Source of the DNA: Micropruina glycogenica
GTDB lineage: Bacteria; Actinomycetota; Actinomycetes; Propionibacteriales; Propionibacteriaceae
DNA length: 64,000 bases
Direction: 5' to 3'
NCBI RefSeq assembly: GCF_900289045.1
Contig: NZ_LT985188.1
Coordinates: forward strand, 3,780,678-3,844,677
In this document: positions 53,864 to 62,690 of the stretch, in pieces
How positions within the stretch are numbered: position 1 is the first letter of the stretch
How the letters are laid out: each line of letters opens with the position of its first letter
Notes under the pieces: generated by a model
The model's input: only the letters and a program-made list of their open reading frames with translations
The model's database searches: none
Told to the model about the DNA's origin: nothing
Made by a program: the position numbers and the translations under genes

Positions 53864-54538
53864 GTGACCGCGACGCTAGGACGTGCCATGGAAACCAGCC
53901 AGGGTCCCCTTCCGAAACCGCTGATGCGGGGCTGGCTGCACCTGGCGATGACCCCTATCGCACTTCTCGCCGGCCTCACCCTGGTGGTGCTGGCACCCAC
54001 CCTGCCCGGACGCGTCGGCGGTGCCGTCTGGCTGCTCGCCGCCGTCGAACTGTTCGGCGTCAGCGCCCTCTACCACCGCGGCACCTGGGGCGAGCGCACC
54101 GGCGTGATGCTGCGCCGGCTCGACCACGCCAATATCTTCGTGTTCATCGCCGCCTCGTACACTCCGCTGGCGCTAATGCTGCTCAGCCCGCCGAGCCGCA
54201 CCATGCTGCTGATCATCATCTGGTCGGCGGCCCTGGCCGGGGTGTTCTTCAACCTGGTCTGGCTCACCTCGCCACGCTGGCTGCACACGCTGCTCTACCT
54301 GGTGATGGGCTGGGCCGCGCTCGGCTGGCTGGGCGAGTTCTGGGCCAACGCCAGCCTGCCCGCCTTCGTGCTGATCTCGCTCGGCGGCCTGATCTACACC
54401 ATCGGGGCCGTCGTGTACGCACTCAAACGGCCCGATCCGTCGCCGCGCTACTTCGGCTACCACGAGATCTTCCACGCCTGCACCATCGTGGCGGCCATCT
54501 GCCACTTCATCGCGATCGCGATGGTCACCCTCGGCTGA
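53864..54538 (+). CDS. Hemolysin III / PAQR-family membrane protein
   Basis: 224 residues, seven membrane helices. Family metal-site residues: Ser and His in GVSALYHRGTWG, LDHANIFVFIAASYTPL, and His residues in FGYHEIFHACTIVAAICHFIAI. Related proteins in eukaryotes are ceramidase-like receptors. GTG 53864 is taken because a palindrome and possible -10 box sit just upstream; an in-frame ATG at 53888 is possible. The gene stands in the same relative place as hemolysin III in the mycobacterial block. Confidence 0.9.
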   Translation: MTATLGRAMETSQGPLPKPLMRGWLHLAMTPIALLAGLTLVVLAPTLPGRVGGAVWLLAAVELFGVSALYHRGTWGERTGVMLRRLDHANIFVFIAASYTPLALMLLSPPSRTMLLIIIWSAALAGVFFNLVWLTSPRWLHTLLYLVMGWAALGWLGEFWANASLPAFVLISLGGLIYTIGAVVYALKRPDPSPRYFGYHEIFHACTIVAAICHFIAIAMVTLG

Positions 54539-54560
54539 GCAGACGTGACATGGTGGACGC

Positions 54561-55499
54561 ATGCTGCTGATCGTTCCCACCGACGCCCCCTTCGTGCTCG
54601 ACCCCGTCGACGACGTCGAGGTACTTGCCTACGACCCGAACGACGACCTGACCGACGCCCACCTGGCCGCCGATGCCGCCGTGGTCTGGGGCTTCGCCTC
54701 GCCGATCATCACCCAACTGCTCGGCGCCCCGCGGCTGCGGTGGATCCAGACCCTGACCGCCGGCCCCGACCCCGTGCTGGCCGCGGGCTTTCCGGCCAGC
54801 GTGCAGGTGACCACCGGACGCGGCTTTCACGACGAAACCGTCGCCGAGCACGCCCTCGCGCTTGCCCTGGCCGGCCTGCGTCAGCTACCCGAATGCCTGG
54901 AAGCACAGGCTGACCGGCGCTGGGCCGACGAGCTGACCGGCTTTCGTCCGCTGTTCGACGGGGTCACCCTCACCAGCCTGATCGGGGCCCAGGTGACCGT
55001 TTGGGGCTTCGGTTCCATCGGCCAGACCATCGCCGCCCGGTTCGCGGCCATGGGCGCCACCGTCACCGGCGTCGCGCGCAGCGCCGGCGAGCGAGGCGGG
55101 TTCGCCGTGCGCGCCACCGCCGAGGTGGACGACCTGCTGCCGCAGACCGATGTACTCGTGCTCGTGCTGCCCAAGTCGCCCGAGACCGACAACGTGTTAG
55201 ACGCCCGGCGGCTGGCCCTGCTGCCCAGCTACGCGTGGGTGATCAACGTGGGCCGAGGCAACGCCATCGACGAACCTGCGCTCGCCGCGGCGCTGCACGA
55301 CGGCAGCCTCGGCGGCGCCGGGCTCGACGTGTTCAAGGCCGAGCCGCTGCCGGCGGACTCGCCGCTGTGGTCCGCGCCGCACGTGATCATCACGCCGCAC
55401 AACGCCGGCGGCCGTCCGCTGCACACCAAGGAGTTCATCACCGACAACCTGCACCGGCTCTTGAACGGTGACCAGCTGCGCAATCTGGCGCCGCGCTGA
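54561..55499 (+). CDS. D-isomer-specific 2-hydroxyacid dehydrogenase
   Basis: 312 residues. NAD-binding motif VTVWGFGSIGQTIAARFAAMG; catalytic Arg in INVGRGNAID, Glu in DVFKAEPLP and His in IITPHNAGGRP; substrate loop GRGFHDETVAEHALALALAGLRQL. Reduces a 2-oxoacid to the D-2-hydroxyacid or the reverse; substrate unknown, glyoxylate- or phosphoglycerate-like acids are possible. CATGGT ends six bases before ATG 54561, which suggests its own leaderless promoter. Confidence 0.93.
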   Translation: MLLIVPTDAPFVLDPVDDVEVLAYDPNDDLTDAHLAADAAVVWGFASPIITQLLGAPRLRWIQTLTAGPDPVLAAGFPASVQVTTGRGFHDETVAEHALALALAGLRQLPECLEAQADRRWADELTGFRPLFDGVTLTSLIGAQVTVWGFGSIGQTIAARFAAMGATVTGVARSAGERGGFAVRATAEVDDLLPQTDVLVLVLPKSPETDNVLDARRLALLPSYAWVINVGRGNAIDEPALAAALHDGSLGGAGLDVFKAEPLPADSPLWSAPHVIITPHNAGGRPLHTKEFITDNLHRLLNGDQLRNLAPR

Positions 55500-55527
55500 C
55501 GCTGCCCACGACTGTAGGGTGGCGCGC

Positions 55528-56337
55528 ATGGAGTGGGTCACTCGCGTCGCCCGGGTGCTCTCTGCGCTCGATCCGACCGGGCTCGCCTACCGCGCCTACG
55601 AGCAACGCCTGCTCGCCGACCTGACCCCCGACCGACTACCCAAGCACGTCGCGGTGATGGCTGACGGCAACCGGCGCTGGGCCCGCCGCAACGCGCCGGC
55701 AGAACCCGTCGCGGTCGGCTACGACGCAGGCGCTGACAAGCTCAAAGAGTTCGTCGGCTGGTGCGAAGAGGTGGGCATTCCCACTGTCACGGTATGGGTG
55801 CTGTCGACCGAGAACCTCGACCGTTCCGACGACAGTGAGTTCGCCCCGCTGCTGCAGGTGATCGAGGACCTGGTGGTCGAACTCGCCGCCGACGGCCCAT
55901 GGCGGGTGCAGATCGTCGGCGACCTCGACCTGCTGCCCGACGCGATGGCGGCGCGGCTGCGCGAGGCGTCGGCGTCGACCGAGGGCCGCGAGGGCATGCA
56001 CGTCAACGTGGCGGTCAGTTACGGCGGACGGCACGAGTTGCGCGACGCGTTCCGCTCCCTGCTCGCTGCCGAGGCGGCCAAGGGCACGAGCCTCGCCGAC
56101 CTGGCCAAGACCATCGAGATCGACCAGATCGCCTCACACCTGTACACCGCGGGCCAGCCCGACCCCGACCTGGTGATTCGTACCTCTGGCGAGCAGCGGC
56201 TGTCGGGCTTTCTGATCTGGCAGTCGGCGCACAGCGAGTTCTACTTTCACGAGGCGTTGTGGCCCGACTTTCGCAAGGTGGACTTCATTCGCGCCCTGCG
56301 CTCGTACGCCCAGAGGGAGCGTCGGTTCGGCCGATAG
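55528..56337 (+). CDS. uppS: Isoprenyl diphosphate synthase, cis (Z) type
   Basis: 269 residues. Motifs: HVAVMADGNRRWARR (catalytic Asp, DGNXR), YDAGADKLKEFVGWCEEVGI, TVWVLSTENLDR, VSYGGRHELRDAFRSLL and PDLVIRTSGEQRLSGFLIWQSAHSEFYFHEALWPDFRKVDF. Adds isopentenyl diphosphate in Z geometry for polyprenyl carrier lipids. Position suggests the short-chain Z-farnesyl type found next to hemolysin III in mycobacteria, so it may work with a second synthase. TAGGGT ends seven bases before ATG 55528. Confidence 0.95.
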   Translation: MEWVTRVARVLSALDPTGLAYRAYEQRLLADLTPDRLPKHVAVMADGNRRWARRNAPAEPVAVGYDAGADKLKEFVGWCEEVGIPTVTVWVLSTENLDRSDDSEFAPLLQVIEDLVVELAADGPWRVQIVGDLDLLPDAMAARLREASASTEGREGMHVNVAVSYGGRHELRDAFRSLLAAEAAKGTSLADLAKTIEIDQIASHLYTAGQPDPDLVIRTSGEQRLSGFLIWQSAHSEFYFHEALWPDFRKVDFIRALRSYAQRERRFGR

Positions 56338-56458
56338 CGGGCGCACAGCCGCACCGCGGCAACTGTTCAGTCGAGCGCGCACATCGCGGCGGGCGAGCGT
56401 GCGCGGTCGAGACGCAGCGTCGCACGCGCCTTTCCGCCCACAGGTCCCGGGTGGCACG

Positions 56459-56770
56459 ATGCCGGCCATGGCAGGCGTCCCCGAGCGGTACCGAGCGTCC
56501 ATCAGGCACGAGCTCGACGACCTTGTCGCCGGGGCCCGGCCCGAACTGGTGACCTGGGTGCACCAGTACGGCGACGACGGAGCCACGCTGATCGAGCAGC
56601 CGGAAGACATCTGGGCACACGAACGCGCCGATGTCATCGAGCGAACGGACGGTTCCGCCTACGTCGTGCTGCCCCTGTGGACGACACAGGAGGCTCCGAG
56701 CGACCTCAGTGCCGAGGTGGAGATCGCCGTGGACGGTACCGCCGAGATCAGCGACGTGCACGTGCTCTGA
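56459..56770 (+). CDS. Hypothetical acidic protein of about 100 residues
   Basis: 103 residues starting at ATG 56459 (a second ATG at 56468 is equally good): AGVPERYRASIRHELDDLVAGARPELVTWVHQYGDDGATLIEQPEDIWAHERADVIERTDGSAYVVLPLWTTQEAPSDLSAEVEIAVDGTAEISDVHVL. Read in short parts it looks like a small alpha plus beta fold (RHELDDLVAG, YVVLPLWTTQ, LSAEVEI). No family recognised. It stands alone between uppS and a repeat. Confidence 0.6.
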   Translation: MPAMAGVPERYRASIRHELDDLVAGARPELVTWVHQYGDDGATLIEQPEDIWAHERADVIERTDGSAYVVLPLWTTQEAPSDLSAEVEIAVDGTAEISDVHVL

Positions 56771-56810
56771 TCGCCAGTACCCGACAGCCGATGAAAGGCT
56801 GGTTGTCGCT

Positions 56811-56862
56811 GGTCGAGACCCCTTGCGGCTAGGGGTTTCGACAAGCTCAACCGACGATCGCG
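56811..56862. repeat. Family C hairpin between hypothetical gene and GH31 gene
   Basis: GGTCGAGACCCCTTGCGG and CTAGGGGTTTCGACAAGC pair (about 56811-56848) with a short loop and are followed by TCAACCGACG. It lies between convergent gene ends; no gene in 56771-56918. Confidence 0.7.
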
Positions 56863-56918
56863 CGTTGACCAGCGCTTCCCTGGGTGGTTCGATGGATCCG
56901 CACCCAGCGACCGGCGCG

Positions 56919-59291
56919 CTAGCTCGCGAGCAGCAGTTCGTACAAAGCCGCCCGCAGCGCATCGGGCAGGTCCAGGCCGTCCAACTGGCGCAGCGCGTCC
57001 ACCGGCTCGCCGGCCTGATCGATCGCCTGCCAGGCCCGGTCTTTGGTCATGTAGTCGCCCTGCACGCTGCGCAACACCTCGAAGAGCCGCTCGCGCAACG
57101 TGGGGTGGGCCGGCGCTTCGACGTCGGTGAGCCGGACGACTGCGCCGGTGCCGCTCAGCACCACGCCCACCTCGATGCGCAGCCCCTGGTCGGTGGCGTG
57201 CACGTCGTCTCGATCGACGTTGGCGGCCCCGATGCCGTGCAGCACCACCGTCCATTCACGGGCCGACGGCACCACGTCGAGTTCACCCTCGGCGGCCCCG
57301 ATGGTGAACTCGCCCTCGTCGTCGTTCCAGGCCAGCCGGGTGCGCACCACCCGCGGCACGGCGGCGTCGTCGTCCTCGTACAGCGTGAACTCGCCGTCGG
57401 CGCCGGTGAACACGTGCACCTCGAACGATGCCGGATTGCCCACGCCCAGCTCGTCCGGCCCGGTGAGCGGCACGATCGCCCCCGCCCGCGCCAACACCGG
57501 GTACTGCCCGATCGGCCGGTGCAGCTGCACCATGCGTTCGCCCGCGTACGTGACGTTGGTGAAGAAGTCCGTCCAGCGGCCCTCGGGCAACCACGACGAC
57601 ACCGCACCCAGCCCCGTCTCGGCATCGGCCGGTGACGTGATCGGCAGCACCAGCAGCTCGGTGCCGAAGAAGTAGGTGTTGCGAGACCCGAAGTTCTTGG
57701 GCAGAAAGATGTCACCCGACTGGTTCTCGTGGTACAGCGGCCGGCACAGCGCCTTGGCCTCGCGATTGGCCCGCTCGTTCATCGTGTACAGGTAGGGCAC
57801 CAGCCGGTGCCGCAGCCGCAGAAAGTCGACCATCACCGAGGCGTAGGGCTCCGGAAAGTTCCACGGCTCCTTGCCCTGAAAGGCGCTCAGCGTCGAGTGC
57901 AGCCGGTTGATCGGGGCGAACGTGCCGAACTGAAACCACCGGGTGACCAGTTCGTGATCGCGGTGGCCGAACATGTGGCCGCCGATGTCGTGGCTCCACC
58001 AGCCGAAGCCGATGTTGGACGCCGTCGCGGTGAACTCGGGCTGAAAGTCCAGGCTGGCCCAGGTGTTGACCGTGTCGCCCGAGAACCCGACCGGGTAGCG
58101 GTGCGAGCCGGGCCCGGCGTAGCGCGAGAAGGTGATCGGACGCTGCCCGCGCCGCGCGCTGTCGAGAAAATGAAAATGGTTCAGCAGCCACAGCGGGTCG
58201 AGCCCGGCCACCGACGTGTGCGTACCCTGCTGCCAGTCGAGCCACCAGAAGTCGACGCCCTGGTCTTCGAGCGGGTGATGCACCTGCTCGAAGTAGGCCC
58301 GCAGAAACGCCTGGTCGGCGATGTCGAAGTCGACCGGCTGTTCGGTTCCGGGGTCGATGCCGAGTGCGGCGGCGATGCGCGGGTAGGCCTCTTCGAAGGC
58401 CCGGACGCCGTCGGCCGGGTGCACGTTCAGCGCGACCTTGAGCCCGTGCTCGTGCAGTGCGGTGAGGAAGGCCTCGGGGTCGGGGAACAGTTCGCGGTTC
58501 CAGGTGTAGCCCGTCCACCCGGTGCCGTACTGGGGCGGAACGTCGACCAGGTGCCAGTCCATGTCGATCACGGCGACGCTGAACGGCACCCGTTCGGCCT
58601 CGAAGCGCTGCATCAGTTCGCGGTACTCGTCGGCGGTGTAGGGGTGGTAGCGGCTCCACCAGTTGCCGAACGCCCACCGCGGCAGCAGCGGCTGCGGGCC
58701 GGTGAGCCGGTGAAAGTCGTCAAGGGCGGCTTGGTAGTCGCCGCCGTGGGCGAACAGGTACACGTCGATGTTGCCGGGTAGGCGAGCGCCGATCCAGCCG
58801 TCGGCGGTCAGCGCCATGGTGTGGCTGTCGTCGAGCATGGCGCTGCCGTTGAAGCTGAGCACGCCGTCGTCGAGGTCGGTGCGGCCGTCCACCTCGTCGA
58901 GGGTGCGCGCGGTGCCGCCCAGGTTGGCGTCGCCGTCCATCCACAGCGACTGCCGCTCGCCGTAGCGCCAGGTGCGGCGGTGGCCCGTGCCGCCGGCGAG
59001 ATGGGCGAACAGGCCGCCGGCGCTGAAGGGGCCCTCGTCGTAGCTGAGGTGCACGCCATCGGTGACGATCTCGATGCCCTTCGCGGTGCGGTGCACGGTG
59101 AAGTCCACCGGGTCGAACGCACGATTGACCACCATCTGCGTCGCCCGGTCTTCGAACTCACCCGACTCTGAGTATTCGAGCCGAAACAGTGCGGGGCTCA
59201 GCACCGTGATGCGGTAGTGGTCGCCCCGCACCTGTGAATCTGGGTCGGCCTGGGGCGTCGTGGGCATGATCAGGTGTTCGGGCAACGTCAT
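56919..59291 (-). CDS. GH31 family alpha-glycosidase
   Basis: 790 residues, cytoplasmic by sequence. N-terminal beta-sandwich, then the barrel: PRWAFGNWWSRYHPY, VIDMDWHLVD, NREL FPDPEAF, the nucleophile Asp in DFWWLDWQQGT, the acid/base Asp in VGFSGDTVNTWASL, and GHRDHELVTRWFQFGTFAPINRLHS. C-terminal beta domains close the protein. It releases an alpha-linked sugar, most likely glucose or xylose. ATG 59291 is taken, a second ATG at 59267 is possible. No transporter is next to it; the LacI regulator at 52512 is a candidate controller only by distance. Confidence 0.94.
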   Translation of the reverse strand: MTLPEHLIMPTTPQADPDSQVRGDHYRITVLSPALFRLEYSESGEFEDRATQMVVNRAFDPVDFTVHRTAKGIEIVTDGVHLSYDEGPFSAGGLFAHLAGGTGHRRTWRYGERQSLWMDGDANLGGTARTLDEVDGRTDLDDGVLSFNGSAMLDDSHTMALTADGWIGARLPGNIDVYLFAHGGDYQAALDDFHRLTGPQPLLPRWAFGNWWSRYHPYTADEYRELMQRFEAERVPFSVAVIDMDWHLVDVPPQYGTGWTGYTWNRELFPDPEAFLTALHEHGLKVALNVHPADGVRAFEEAYPRIAAALGIDPGTEQPVDFDIADQAFLRAYFEQVHHPLEDQGVDFWWLDWQQGTHTSVAGLDPLWLLNHFHFLDSARRGQRPITFSRYAGPGSHRYPVGFSGDTVNTWASLDFQPEFTATASNIGFGWWSHDIGGHMFGHRDHELVTRWFQFGTFAPINRLHSTLSAFQGKEPWNFPEPYASVMVDFLRLRHRLVPYLYTMNERANREAKALCRPLYHENQSGDIFLPKNFGSRNTYFFGTELLVLPITSPADAETGLGAVSSWLPEGRWTDFFTNVTYAGERMVQLHRPIGQYPVLARAGAIVPLTGPDELGVGNPASFEVHVFTGADGEFTLYEDDDAAVPRVVRTRLAWNDDEGEFTIGAAEGELDVVPSAREWTVVLHGIGAANVDRDDVHATDQGLRIEVGVVLSGTGAVVRLTDVEAPAHPTLRERLFEVLRSVQGDYMTKDRAWQAIDQAGEPVDALRQLDGLDLPDALRAALYELLLAS

Positions 59292-59339
59292 GCGCGGCAG
59301 TCTAGGCAGGGCCCGTCTGGTTGTCGCACCGGCCGTATC

Positions 59340-59392
59340 GGTTCCCTCGGTTCAAGGAACGGTTCCCTGAACCAAAGGAACCGTTCCACTGA
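59340..59392. repeat. Degenerate family B units between divergent genes
   Basis: GGTTCCCTCGGTTCAAGGAA, CGGTTCCCTGAACCAAAGGAA and CCGTTCCACTGAACG form overlapping inverted GAACCG/CGGTTC pairs. They lie in the 221-base gap before the leader ORF and may form stem-loops. Confidence 0.65.
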
Positions 59393-59512
59393 ACGCAATC
59401 GTGAACATCTGATGACACGCCCGTTCGGGTGTGCGCGTCGTCCCGTGATTGCCCGCCGGCTCGACTAGCGTGCCAATACGGCCGCTGGACGGGCGGCCTC
59501 CAGGAGGAACGA

Positions 59513-59575
59513 ATGCGTTTGACCCTGACCGGTCGAACCCGAGGGTCGGCACCCGGCCCAACCCCTCCCGGCTGA
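59513..59575 (+). CDS. Putative 20-residue leader peptide upstream of phoH2
   Basis: ATG 59513 is preceded at ideal distance by CAGGAGG and encodes MRLTLTGRTRGSAPGPTPPG before a TGA. The phoH2 start is 57 bases further on. A strong ribosome site before so short a frame suggests a translated leader that may tune phoH2; the peptide resembles no known protein. In mycobacteria a separate antitoxin gene (phoAT) precedes phoH2, but that is much longer. Confidence 0.45.
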   Translation: MRLTLTGRTRGSAPGPTPPG

Positions 59576-59632
59576 CCATCGCAGGGCGGCCGGCGCGGGT
59601 GCTGCGTGCGGCCCAACGAGACAGGAGCGCAC

Positions 59633-60976
59633 GTGCCCGGAACCACCAGTTCAACTCGTCGAACCACCCACGTGGACGCCTCAACCGCCGTGCGCACGTA
59701 CGTGATCGACACCTCGGTGCTGCTCAGCGATCCGCACGCCCTGCGCAACTTCGCCGAGCACGAGGTGATCGTGCCGATCGTGGTGGTCACCGAACTCGAA
59801 GCCAAGCGCCACCACCCCGAACTGGGCTACTTCGCCCGCGCCGCCCTGCGCTACCTCGACGAACTGCGCATCGCCAACGGACGACTCGACCTGCCCCTGC
59901 GCGTCAACGAGGCCGGCGGCACCCTGCACGTCGAACTGAACCACTCCGACCAGACCGTGCTGCCGCTGGGCTTTCGGCTGGGCGACAACGACTCGCGCAT
60001 TCTGGCCGTCGCGCTCAACTACTCCAACGAGGGCCGCGACGTCGTTCTGGTCAGCAAGGACGTCCCCCTGCGGGTCAAAGCCTCGGCCGTCGGCTTGGCC
60101 GCCGAGGAGTACCTGCACGAGCTGCCCGCCGACACCGGCTGGACCGGCATGGCCGAGGTCGAGGTCACCCAGGCCAGCATCGACGCCCTGTACTCGGCCG
60201 GCACCGCGATCGTGCCCGAGGCCGTCGACCTGCCCTGTCACAGCGGGGTGGTGCTTCACGCGTCCGGCTCGTCCGCTCTCGGCCGGGTGTTGCCCGACGG
60301 TTCGGTGAAGCTCGTGCGCGGCGAGCGCGACTGCTTCGGCATTCACGGACGCTCCGCCGAGCAGCGGGTGGCCCTCGACCTGCTGCTCGACCCGTCCGTC
60401 GGTATCGTGTCCTTGGGCGGCAAGGCCGGCACCGGCAAGTCAGCCCTGGCCTTGTGCGCCGGGCTCGAGTCGGTGCTCGAGCGGCAGCAGCACGCCAAGG
60501 TGCTGGTCTTCCGTCCGCTGTACGCAGTCGGCGGGCAAGAACTCGGCTACCTGCCCGGCACCGAGGGCGAGAAGATGTCGCCCTGGGCGCAGGCCGTGTT
60601 CGACACCCTCGGCTCGGTGACCAACCGCAACGTGATCGACGAGGTGCTGGCCCGCGACATGCTCGAGGTGCTGCCGCTCACCCACATTCGCGGACGATCC
60701 CTGCACGACGCGTTCGTGATCGTCGACGAGGCGCAGTCGCTGGAGCGCAACGTGCTGCTCACCGTGCTGTCGCGCATCGGCCAGAACTCGCGGGTGGTGC
60801 TCACCCACGATGTGGCCCAGCGCGACAACCTGCGGGTCGGACGGCACGACGGCGTCGTGGCGGTGGTCGAGAAGCTGAAGGGACACCCGCTGTTCGCCCA
60901 CGTCACGTTGACCCGGTCGGAGCGCTCGCCGATCGCTGCCCTGGTCACCGACATGCTCGAGGACGTCGGCTTCTGA
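59633..60976 (+). CDS. phoH2: PhoH2: PIN-domain ribonuclease fused to PhoH helicase
   Basis: 447 residues. PIN domain in the first 150 residues ([43 protein letters not shown]), then the PhoH ATPase: [16 protein letters not shown] (Walker A), [30 protein letters not shown] (Walker B) and [19 protein letters not shown]. In mycobacteria PhoH2 unwinds and cuts RNA and acts as a toxin-like module. GTG 59633 has ACAGGAG five bases upstream; the frame is open further upstream. Confidence 0.95.
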   Translation: MPGTTSSTRRTTHVDASTAVRTYVIDTSVLLSDPHALRNFAEHEVIVPIVVVTELEAKRHHPELGYFARAALRYLDELRIANGRLDLPLRVNEAGGTLHVELNHSDQTVLPLGFRLGDNDSRILAVALNYSNEGRDVVLVSKDVPLRVKASAVGLAAEEYLHELPADTGWTGMAEVEVTQASIDALYSAGTAIVPEAVDLPCHSGVVLHASGSSALGRVLPDGSVKLVRGERDCFGIHGRSAEQRVALDLLLDPSVGIVSLGGKAGTGKSALALCAGLESVLERQQHAKVLVFRPLYAVGGQELGYLPGTEGEKMSPWAQAVFDTLGSVTNRNVIDEVLARDMLEVLPLTHIRGRSLHDAFVIVDEAQSLERNVLLTVLSRIGQNSRVVLTHDVAQRDNLRVGRHDGVVAVVEKLKGHPLFAHVTLTRSERSPIAALVTDMLEDVGF

Positions 60977-60992
60977 GCTCGGTTTCGATCCG

Positions 60993-61060
60993 ACGTAGCT
61001 GCCTTCGTGACACGTAGCTGCCCGCACGCAGGCAGCGACGTGTCACGAAGGCAGTCACGT
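60993..61060. repeat. 30-bp imperfect inverted repeat after phoH2
   Basis: Arms 60993-61022 and 61031-61060 pair at 27 of 30 positions around an 8-base loop CGCACGCA and share the stretch CTGCCTTCGTGACACGT. A related hairpin lies at 62571-62637, so the two flank the DoxX-like and Nudix genes. It probably ends phoH2 transcription as well. Confidence 0.85.
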
Positions 61061-61086
61061 CTGGCTACCTGGTCGACTCACATTCT

Positions 61087-61140
61087 GAGATCCCGGCGTC
61101 CGCCGGAATGACGTCACTCTTCATACCGGCGAACGCCGAT
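61087..61140. repeat. Family A palindrome and a partial copy
   Basis: Complete palindrome at 61087-61112 (TCCCGGCGTCCGCCGGAAT centre) and a shortened copy CATACCGGCGAACGCCGAT at 61122-61140. No gene in 61061-61200. Confidence 0.75.
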
Positions 61141-61200
61141 TTTCACCACACACCGAAAAGAGTCTGGACGGCACTCGCGTCGCCCGTGTGAAGTGGAGCC

Positions 61201-61587
61201 ATGAAGACGTTCGCACGCTGGCTGTTGGCCGGTTCGATGGTGTTCGCGGGGGCCAGTCACCTGTGGTGGGGCCGCAAGGAGTTTCAGGCCCAGGTACCCG
61301 ACTGGATCACCGACACCACGGGCCTCGACAAAGACGCGGTGGTGGTCGCCTCCGGGGCCGTCGAGGTGATGCTCGGTGCTGCTCTGGTCACCCTGCCGAA
61401 AGACCGGCGGCGGGTCGGCGCGATCCTGGCCGCCTTCTTCGTGGCGGTCTTTCCCGGCAACATCGCCCAGTACGTCGATCGCCGTGACGGGTTCAGCCTC
61501 GACACCGACACCAAGCGACTCGTTCGGCTGTTCTTTCAGCCCGTGCTGGTCGCGTGGGCACTGTGGAGCACCGCCCCCGACAAGTAG
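61201..61587 (+). CDS. DoxX-like small membrane protein
   Basis: 128 residues, about four membrane helices: FARWLLAGSMVFAGASHLWWG, VVVASGAVEVMLGAALVTLP, RVGAILAAFFVAVFPGNIAQYV and LVRLFFQPVLVAWALWS. This is the DoxX/YphA-type layout; no catalytic residues. In other bacteria relatives link to thiosulfate oxidation or oxidative stress proteins. GTGGAGCC precedes ATG 61201. Confidence 0.8.
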   Translation: MKTFARWLLAGSMVFAGASHLWWGRKEFQAQVPDWITDTTGLDKDAVVVASGAVEVMLGAALVTLPKDRRRVGAILAAFFVAVFPGNIAQYVDRRDGFSLDTDTKRLVRLFFQPVLVAWALWSTAPDK

Positions 61588-61628
61588 TAGCTGATGCCGC
61601 AGCGGGCACAGCGTGTCAGGCTGGGCAC

Positions 61629-62513
61629 ATGACCGATCCCACCCCACCGCTGCGCTACCCGCCGCGCGACCTCGGTGACGCCTGGGTGGTGGCCCCGTCG
61701 GGCGAGCGCTACTGGGGACGGTTCGGTGCCGCCGGGCTGCTGACCGTTGACGACCGGCGAGGGGTGCTGCTGCAGCATCGGGCGTCATGGAGCCACCACG
61801 GCGACACCTGGGGGGTGCCCGGGGGAGCGCTGCACCAGCACGAGCCGGCCGTGCAGGCCGCGCTGCGCGAGGCGTCCGAAGAAGCCGGCGTGCCCATCGA
61901 CGCGGTGCGGCCCTGGCTCACCGACGTGGCCGACCGTGAGGTGTGGTCGTACACCACGGTGGTGGCGCAGGTGGTCACCCCGTTCGAGGCGACCATCAGC
62001 GACCCGGAGAGCCTTGACCTGGCCTGGGTGCCCGTCGACGAGGTGACACGGCTACCCCTGCACCCCGGCTTCGCGGCCTCGTGGGGGCGGCTGCGTGGCC
62101 TGCTTGCGGTGCGTCCGGTCATCGTGGTCGACGCGGCGAACGTGGTGGGTTCGGTGCCCGACGGCTGGTGGCGCGACCGTCCTGGGGCCGCCTCGCGCCT
62201 GCTCACGCGGCTCGCGACCCTGGCCACCACGGGTGTGCCGGCGGGCGCTCTCGAACTGCCGGGGCACACCTGGTTCACCGACTGGGCCGTGGTGCTCGAA
62301 GGCCAGGCCAGGGCGGCTGCGGACGTCCCTGGTCTGCAGGTGGTGCGAGCCGACGCGGGCGGCGACGACCGCATCGTGCACGAGGCCGAGTTGCTGCGCG
62401 CCGGCGGCCGGCCCGTGACTGCGGTGACCAGCGATCGAGGGCTGACGGAACGCCTCGAACGGCTGGGGGCGACCGTGCGCCCAGCGGGTTGGCTACTCGA
62501 TCAGTTCAGCTGA
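61629..62513 (+). CDS. Nudix domain fused to a PIN/NYN-like domain
   Basis: 294 residues. The first 155 form a Nudix domain with box GGALHQHEPAVQAALREASEEAG. From about 160 the sequence reads RPVIVVDAANVVGSVPDGWWRDRPGAASRLLTRLATL, then WAVVLEGQARAA, VVRADAGGDDRIVHEAELL and VTAVTSDRGLTERLERLGATV. Ordered Asp residues (VDAANV, GGDDRI, TSDRGL) are as expected for NYN/PIN-type ribonucleases. It may act on a nucleotide cap or an RNA end. ATG 61629 lies 41 bases after the DoxX-like gene. Confidence 0.85.
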   Translation: MTDPTPPLRYPPRDLGDAWVVAPSGERYWGRFGAAGLLTVDDRRGVLLQHRASWSHHGDTWGVPGGALHQHEPAVQAALREASEEAGVPIDAVRPWLTDVADREVWSYTTVVAQVVTPFEATISDPESLDLAWVPVDEVTRLPLHPGFAASWGRLRGLLAVRPVIVVDAANVVGSVPDGWWRDRPGAASRLLTRLATLATTGVPAGALELPGHTWFTDWAVVLEGQARAAADVPGLQVVRADAGGDDRIVHEAELLRAGGRPVTAVTSDRGLTERLERLGATVRPAGWLLDQFS

Positions 62514-62570
62514 ACCCACCCCTTGCTCGGGTGGCCGATATCGGGTGCCCTGGGCTGCTCTCGCTCCGAA

Positions 62571-62637
62571 ACGTAACTGCCTTTCTGACACCTGACTGCC
62601 TGCACGCGGGCAGCGACGTGTCACAAAGGCAGCTACT
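62571..62637. repeat. Second copy of the long hairpin repeat
   Basis: Left arm 62571-62600 (ACTGCCTTTCTGACACC) and right arm about 62609-62637 (GACGTGTCACAAAGGCAG) are imperfectly complementary around TGCACGCG. It is a diverged copy of the repeat at 60993-61060. Confidence 0.8.
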
Positions 62638-62690
62638 TCGCTCAGTCCACCTTTCGTCGGCCTCTGGGTCGGCTCGCGTAGGGTTGGGGC

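Noticed and set aside
52512..59291. LacI regulator and GH31 enzyme as one sugar operon
   Set aside because: Both are on the minus strand but five unrelated plus-strand genes lie between them and no shared operator was seen; kept only as a possibility.
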